From the NCBI GenBank assembly GCA_026982275.1, contig JALSHK010000438.1, forward strand, positions 1-10,398: 10,398 nucleotides of DNA, written 5' to 3'. Of the stretch, positions 6,717 to 10,398 are shown in pieces; the first letter of the stretch is position 1, and each line of letters begins with the position of its first letter. The notes beneath the pieces are model-generated. The model had not been told where the DNA came from. It worked only from the letters and a program-made list of their open reading frames with translations, and made no database searches. A program made the translations under genes and the position numbers. The stretch comes from Paracoccaceae bacterium (GTDB lineage Bacteria > Pseudomonadota > Alphaproteobacteria > Rhodobacterales > Rhodobacteraceae).

Positions 6717-6869
6717 CCCTTCCCATTTGCGAAAAAAACCCCTATATCCGGCCCTGTAGCCCAAGGGATTCTCTTGCGCTATCCTTTTTCTGTTTGACCT
6801 TGCTAGACGACATCTTGGCAACGGCCCGCCATTAAAAGGCATATAAACCTTAAAAACAAAGGATATCCG
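6717..6869 (+). promoter_or_regulatory. rpsO upstream region
   Basis: This gene-free spacer should contain the rpsO promoter and leader. TTGACC at 6794-6799 is a good -35-like hexamer, but no canonical -10 lies 16-18 bases further on. A CCTATATCC block at 6741-6749 resembles an alphaproteobacterial -10, but it lacks a matching -35. Near the start codon AAGG/CCTT (6836-6839 and 6848-6851) could form a small hairpin around CATATAAA. S15 is autoregulated through its leader in several bacteria, but I could not identify the S15-binding junction here. Confidence 0.35.
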
Positions 6870-7139
6870 ATGTCGATCACACCAGAGCTTAAAGCCAAGC
6901 TTATCAAAGAATATGCCACCAAAGAGGGTGACACCGGCTCGCCGGACGTGCAAATCGCGATCCTCACCAGCCGTATCTCGACCTTGACCGAGCATTTCAA
7001 ATCCCACAAAAAAGACAATCACTCTCGCCGTGGGTTGCTGAAAATGGTGGCCCAGCGCCGCAAATTGCTCGATTATGTAAAAGGCAAAGACGAAGCCCGC
7101 TATCAGGACCTGATCAAGCGCCTCGGCATTCGCCGCTAG
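6870..7139 (+). CDS. rpsO: 30S ribosomal protein S15
   Basis: The 89-residue product has the standard S15 length and recognisable signatures throughout: MSITPELKAKLIKEYATKEG at the start, GDTGSPDVQIAILTSRI (20-36), HFKSHKKDNHSRRGLL (42-57), MVAQRRKLLDYVK, and the ending LIKRLGIRR. S15 binds the central domain of 16S rRNA early in small-subunit assembly. The start is supported by AAAGGA about seven bases upstream. The gene is followed by a strong hairpin terminator and then pnp, the usual order in proteobacteria. The gene upstream is a phosphatase rather than truB, which commonly precedes rpsO. Confidence 0.98.
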   Translation: MSITPELKAKLIKEYATKEGDTGSPDVQIAILTSRISTLTEHFKSHKKDNHSRRGLLKMVAQRRKLLDYVKGKDEARYQDLIKRLGIRR

Positions 7140-7149
7140 ATATTCGCTC

Positions 7150-7175
7150 AAACGCGCCTTTCGGGGCGCGTTTTT
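7150..7175 (+). terminator. Intrinsic terminator after rpsO
   Basis: AAACGCGCC (7150-7158) pairs perfectly with GGCGCGTTT (7165-7173) around a TTTCGG loop, and the arm runs into five Ts (7171-7175). It lies ten bases after the S15 stop and should at least partly separate rpsO from pnp transcription. Confidence 0.87.
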
Positions 7176-7191
7176 GCATGTAAGGGCTTTG

Positions 7192-7243
7192 GTGGGGCCT
7201 GAAATTTACCACCGGATGTTGTCCGCTATGCCCGTGGCCCCAC
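7192..7243 (+). promoter_or_regulatory. Distal stem-loop of the pnp leader
   Basis: GTGGGGCC (7192-7199) is the exact complement of GGCCCCAC (7236-7243). An inner CGGA/TCCG pair (7213-7216 and 7222-7225) could form a second stem in the loop. In enterobacteria the pnp leader folds into a long stem cut by RNase III as part of PNPase autoregulation. This structure is in the right place for a similar role, which is inferred. Part of the region may instead hold a pnp promoter; no clear hexamer pair was found. Confidence 0.5.
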
Positions 7244-7277
7244 GCATGGCGATTGGATGAAATTGAAACCGGGGTCA

Positions 7278-7304
7278 GCGGGATTGCCAGGGGGCAAGGC
7301 CCGC
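7278..7304 (+). promoter_or_regulatory. Proximal stem-loop just upstream of the pnp ribosome binding site
   Basis: GCGGG (7278-7282) pairs with CCCGC (7300-7304), and TTGCC (7284-7288) with GGCAA (7293-7297), giving ten pairs with an A/GG internal loop and an AGGG apical loop. The stem ends only a few bases before the Shine-Dalgarno TAAAGGA (7308-7314), which stays unpaired. It could influence pnp translation or mRNA decay. Confidence 0.5.
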
Positions 7305-7319
7305 AGATAAAGGAAAAAC

Positions 7320-9443
7320 ATGTTTAATGTTGTAAAAAAATCCATCGAGTGGGGGCATGATACGCTTACCCTCGAAACCGGAAAAGTTGCGCGCCAGGCC
7401 GATGCGGCTGTGATCGCCACCTATGGCGAAACCTCCGTTCTGGCCGCCGTTGTGTTTGAAAAGAAGCCTAAAGCGGGCTTTGATTTCTTTCCTCTTACGG
7501 TTCACTACCAAGAAAAATATTACGCAGCGGGCAAAATCCCCGGCGGGTTCTTCAAGCGCGAAGCCCGGCCTTCTGAAAAAGAAACCCTGACCAGCCGCTT
7601 GATCGACCGTCCGATCCGCCCGCTTTTTGTGCCCGGTTTCAAAAACGAGACCCAGGTTATTTGCACCGTTCTGAGCCATGATCTGGAAAACGATCCTGAT
7701 GTGGTGGCCATGATCGCCGCATCGGCCGCGCTCACGCTTTCCGGCGCGCCTTTCCGTGGCCCGATCGGCTGTGCCCGCGTTGGCTTCACCGATGGTTCAT
7801 ATGTGCTGAACCCTTCGGTTGATGATATGCAAGACCTGCGCAACAACCCCGAACAACGGCTTGATCTGATCGTAGCCGGCACCAAAGACGCCGTGATGAT
7901 GGTTGAATCCGAAGTATACGAGCTGTCCGAGGCCGAAGTGCTGGGCGCCGTTGAATTCGGCCATGCCCAGATGCAGCCGGTGATCGACATGATCGTGGAT
8001 CTGGCAGGCGAGGCGGCAAATGAGCCGTTTGACTTCCAGGCCCCTGATTATTCAGATCTTTACGCCAAGGTGAAAGCCGCTGGCGAAGAGGCCATGCGCG
8101 CCGCTTTTGGCAATACCGACAAGCAAGAGCGCACCACGGCCATCAAGGCCGCACGCGAGAGCATCAAGGAAACCCTCACCGAGGAAGAGCTTGAAGATAG
8201 CAACCTCGATAGCGCCTTTAAAAAGCTCGAAAGCGAAGTGGTTCGCGGCGATATCATCAAAACCGGCAAGCGCATTGATGGTCGTGATCTTTCCACCGTG
8301 CGCCCGATTGTATCGGAAGTTGGCTTTTTGCCCCGCACCCACGGCTCGGCGCTGTTTACGCGCGGCGAGACCCAAGGTCTGGTTGTAACCACGCTTGGCA
8401 CGGGCGATGACGAGCAAATCATCGACGCGCTGCATGGCTCAAGCCGTTCCAATTTCATGCTGCACTATAACTTCCCTCCATATTCTGTGGGTGAAGCTGG
8501 CCGGATGTTTGGCCCGGGCCGCCGCGAGATCGGCCATGGCAAGCTGGCATGGCGCGCTTTGCAGGCGGTATTGCCACCAGCCACGGACTTCCCTTATACC
8601 GTGCGCGTCGTGTCCGAGATCACCGAGTCCAACGGCTCTTCCTCTATGGCTTCCGTTTGTGGCGGTTCGCTTGCGATGATGGATGCGGGTGTACCGCTGA
8701 AAAACGCGGTTGCCGGTGTGGCCATGGGCCTGATCCTGCAAGATAATGGCGAATATGCGGTGCTGACCGATATTTTAGGTGACGAAGACCACCTCGGCGA
8801 TATGGATTTCAAGGTCGCCGGCACCGAAAACGGCATCACCACCATGCAGATGGATATCAAGGTCACCGGCATTACCGCCGATATCATGAAAGTGGCTTTG
8901 GCACAGGCAAAAGAAGGCCGGATGCACATTCTGGGTGAAATGTCCAAAGCGCTGACCGGCGCCAGCGACTTCTCTGTGCATGCGCCGCGCATTGAAACCA
9001 TGCAGGTGCCTGCGGATAAAATCCGCGAGGTGATCGGCTCGGGCGGCAAGGTTATTCGCGAGATCGTTGAGGTTTCCGGCGCCAAGGTTGATATCAACGA
9101 TGATGGCATCATCAAGATCGCTTCGCCAAATGGCGAGAGCATCGAGAAAGCCATGGCGATGATCAACGAGATAGTGGCTGTGCCCGAGGCTGGCAAGATC
9201 TACATTGGCAAAGTTGTGAAACTGATGGATTTCGGTGCCTTCGTGAACTTCTTTGGCAAGCGCGACGGCCTTGTGCATGTGAGCCAGCTCGCCAATGAGC
9301 GGGTAAACCACCCGAAAGACGTGCTGACCGAAGGCCAGGAAGTCAAGGTCAAGCTCATGGGCTTTGACGACCGTGGCAAGGTGCGCCTGAGCATGAAAGT
9401 GGTTGATCAGGAAACTGGCGAAGAGATCAAGCAAGAGGGCTAA
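7320..9443 (+). CDS. pnp: Polyribonucleotide nucleotidyltransferase (PNPase)
   Basis: This 707-residue protein is full length for the family. It degrades RNA 3'-5' by phosphorolysis, releasing nucleoside diphosphates, usually as a ring-shaped trimer and in many bacteria with the RNA degradosome. Domains in order are a first RNase PH-like domain (about 12-145), a helical linker (about 240-310), and a second RNase PH-like domain (about 322-550). A KH domain follows with the GxxG loop GSGG (573-576), then an S1 domain (about 624-693) with GKVVKLMDFGAFVNF. The second core carries FGPGRREIGHGKLAWRAL and GDEDHLGDMDF (487-497); Asp488 and Asp494 correspond to the metal-binding catalytic aspartates of E. 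coli PNPase. ATG 7320 has TAAAGGA five bases upstream. It has its own leader with two stem-loops and a strong terminator, suggesting independent, probably post-transcriptional control. Confidence 0.98.
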   Translation: MFNVVKKSIEWGHDTLTLETGKVARQADAAVIATYGETSVLAAVVFEKKPKAGFDFFPLTVHYQEKYYAAGKIPGGFFKREARPSEKETLTSRLIDRPIRPLFVPGFKNETQVICTVLSHDLENDPDVVAMIAASAALTLSGAPFRGPIGCARVGFTDGSYVLNPSVDDMQDLRNNPEQRLDLIVAGTKDAVMMVESEVYELSEAEVLGAVEFGHAQMQPVIDMIVDLAGEAANEPFDFQAPDYSDLYAKVKAAGEEAMRAAFGNTDKQERTTAIKAARESIKETLTEEELEDSNLDSAFKKLESEVVRGDIIKTGKRIDGRDLSTVRPIVSEVGFLPRTHGSALFTRGETQGLVVTTLGTGDDEQIIDALHGSSRSNFMLHYNFPPYSVGEAGRMFGPGRREIGHGKLAWRALQAVLPPATDFPYTVRVVSEITESNGSSSMASVCGGSLAMMDAGVPLKNAVAGVAMGLILQDNGEYAVLTDILGDEDHLGDMDFKVAGTENGITTMQMDIKVTGITADIMKVALAQAKEGRMHILGEMSKALTGASDFSVHAPRIETMQVPADKIREVIGSGGKVIREIVEVSGAKVDINDDGIIKIASPNGESIEKAMAMINEIVAVPEAGKIYIGKVVKLMDFGAFVNFFGKRDGLVHVSQLANERVNHPKDVLTEGQEVKVKLMGFDDRGKVRLSMKVVDQETGEEIKQEG

Positions 9444-9466
9444 GCTGCCGGATTGCTGAAATGGGG

Positions 9467-9497
9467 AATCCCCTGCCGGAGGGCGGGGGATTTTTTT
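9467..9497 (+). terminator. Intrinsic terminator after pnp
   Basis: AATCCCCTGCC (9467-9477) pairs over eleven positions, one of them T-G, with GGCGGGGGATT (9482-9492) around a GGAG loop. It is followed directly by a run of seven Ts (9491-9497). It lies 24 bases after the pnp stop. Confidence 0.9.
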
Positions 9498-9547
9498 ATA
9501 TTTTATGACCTTACAAAACGCATGGCCGATTGACCCAATATTAAGAT

Positions 9548-9812
9548 TCAGCTTTTCGGAGCAAAAAGTTCTACAACCCCGGCAAATACAAATATTGCAA
9601 AATAACTCACAACCACCCAGAGGATGGCATTCGACCACTTGGATTTCAATTCGGGGAACAGATTTCCGGAAAGGAATCTCATAAAATTGGCTTGCACACT
9701 ATTCGGGTTACCAATGCCAAGCCCGGGGCTTGAAACACGAAACAGCTGAATAATGACAATCGCCTATATTGATCAACTCAATAAAATAAGCCAATCTCCG
9801 CCCGCCTCGCAT
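9548..9812 (-). pseudogene. Small two-helix membrane protein gene with a probable single-base frameshift
   Basis: On the minus strand an ATG at 9812-9810 opens a frame whose first 16 codons read MRGGRRLAYFIELINI. The reading then makes sense only if one G of the GG at 9764-9763 is skipped. The second frame continues for 71 codons from 9763 to a TGA at 9550-9548, with IVIIQLFRV, PGLGIGNPNS, FMRFLSGNLFPELKSKW, a clear membrane helix ILWVVVSYFAIFVFAGVV, and the ending ELFAPKS. Joined, this gives about 87 residues with two hydrophobic segments and a polar middle, a sensible small inner-membrane protein. Alternatively only the last part is made, from ATG 9682 (44 residues), though no ribosome binding site precedes it. 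I do not recognise the family. It converges on pnp and diverges from the exonuclease gene. Whether the shift is a real mutation, a sequencing error or coincidence cannot be settled here. Confidence 0.45.
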
Positions 9813-9878
9813 TTCTTTGTTTTGTGTTAGCAAACGATAGGCTACACTTTACAAATCCTATATCAAAGCAGGCATTCC
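9813..9878 (+). promoter_or_regulatory. Short upstream region of the RNase D-like gene
   Basis: This AT-rich spacer contains TTTTGT (9820-9825) and TACACT (9843-9848) with 17 bases between them, a weak sigma70-like pair, and a CCTATATC block at 9858-9864. Only a weak AGG (9870-9872) precedes the start codon. Confidence 0.3.
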
Positions 9879-10398
9879 ATGACCAACTATCTCCATAAAG
9901 GCGACCTTCCGGATGATCTTGACCTTGGCGATGTGATCGCGATTGATAGTGAAACCATGGGGCTGCATCCGCACCGTGATCGGCTCTGCCTTGTGCAGCT
10001 TTCGGCAGGGGATGGCGATGCGCATATGGTGCAAATCAGCCAAGAGCAGACCGAAGCGCCGAACCTTGTGAAGCTGCTGACGGACCCTTCAAAGCTTAAG
10101 CTTTTCCACTTTGGCCGCTTTGATATCGCCGTCATGCTGCACCGTTTTGGCGCGGTCACGGCTCCGGTTTACTGCACCAAAATCGCCTCGAAACTTGTGC
10201 GCACCTATACAGACCGCCACGGGCTTAAAAACCTTTTGCAGGAGCTGCTCAAGGTCGATATTTCCAAATATCAGCAAAGCAGTGATTGGGGCGCGCCGGA
10301 GCTGACAGAGGCGCAGCTTGCCTATGCGGCTTCAGATGTGCTTTATCTTCACAGGCTTATGGACGAGCTGAACACCCGCCTCGCCCGCGAAGGCCGCA
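9879..10398 (+). CDS. RNase D-type 3'-5' exonuclease, partial at the right edge
   Basis: The frame from ATG 9879 is open for 173 codons to the end of the window. It shows the DEDDy exonuclease motifs: Exo I as IAIDSETMGL with Asp23 and Glu25, Exo II around HFGRFDIAVM with Asp82, and Exo III as YAASDVLYL with Tyr149 and Asp153. These residues bind two metal ions for 3'-5' hydrolysis of RNA. Short alphaproteobacterial RNase D homologues are roughly 200 residues and lack the C-terminal HRDC domains of E. coli Rnd. The catalytic domain is nearly complete here, so this is probably the short form, but the missing end prevents a firm choice. The role is likely RNA 3'-end trimming; the gene symbol is left blank because the short form may not be the true rnd orthologue. 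Its start has only a weak AGG upstream. Confidence 0.92.
   Translation, partial: MTNYLHKGDLPDDLDLGDVIAIDSETMGLHPHRDRLCLVQLSAGDGDAHMVQISQEQTEAPNLVKLLTDPSKLKLFHFGRFDIAVMLHRFGAVTAPVYCTKIASKLVRTYTDRHGLKNLLQELLKVDISKYQQSSDWGAPELTEAQLAYAASDVLYLHRLMDELNTRLAREGR

Noticed and set aside
6800..6869. An S15-binding autoregulatory structure in the rpsO leader
   Set aside because: Only a small AAGG/CCTT hairpin is visible near the start codon; I could not find a three-way junction or pseudoknot like those known to bind S15.
8775..9638. A 287-codon minus-strand open frame across the end of pnp
   Set aside because: Most of it is the complement of the conserved pnp KH and S1 codons, it runs through the pnp terminator, and its sequence shows no protein-family features.

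Overview
The window looks like chromosomal DNA from an alphaproteobacterium, most likely near the Rhodobacterales/roseobacter group. The basis is the rpsO-pnp pair, the short RNase D-type exonuclease next to it, moderately high GC and AAGGA-type ribosome binding sites. The taxon is inferred from gene content and protein style, not from a search.

Left third (1-4362, minus strand): a four-gene set read right to left. It starts with a 725-residue dynamin-like GTPase with complete G motifs. A 375-residue second GTPase overlaps it by ATGA; its P-loop and G4 are good but its switch regions look degraded. Next come a 134-residue Roadblock/LC7-like protein and a gene of unknown function that runs off the left edge. 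A strong hairpin with G-U pairs lies between the last two. A paired dynamin set with a Roadblock-fold protein is the best candidate here for a little-described system, possibly membrane remodelling or polarity, but no function is proven by the sequence.

Middle (4363-6716): a divergent intergenic region with a good sigma70-like promoter on the plus strand, then a two-gene operon. The first gene encodes an unusual chimera: 2Fe-2S ferredoxin, FAD domain, NAD(P) domain, truncated haemoglobin and a four-cysteine zinc-ribbon-like tail. The second starts inside the stop codon of the first (TAATG) and encodes a Cys-based dual-specificity-type phosphatase. A GC hairpin with a short T run follows.

Right part (6717-10398): conserved RNA-metabolism genes. 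These are rpsO (ribosomal protein S15) with a clear terminator, pnp (polynucleotide phosphorylase) with two predicted stem-loops in its leader and a strong terminator, and an RNase D-type 3'-5' exonuclease cut by the right edge. Between pnp and the exonuclease, on the minus strand, lies what looks like a small two-helix membrane protein gene broken by a single-base frameshift.

No tRNA, rRNA, CRISPR array, insertion sequence or prophage gene was seen.
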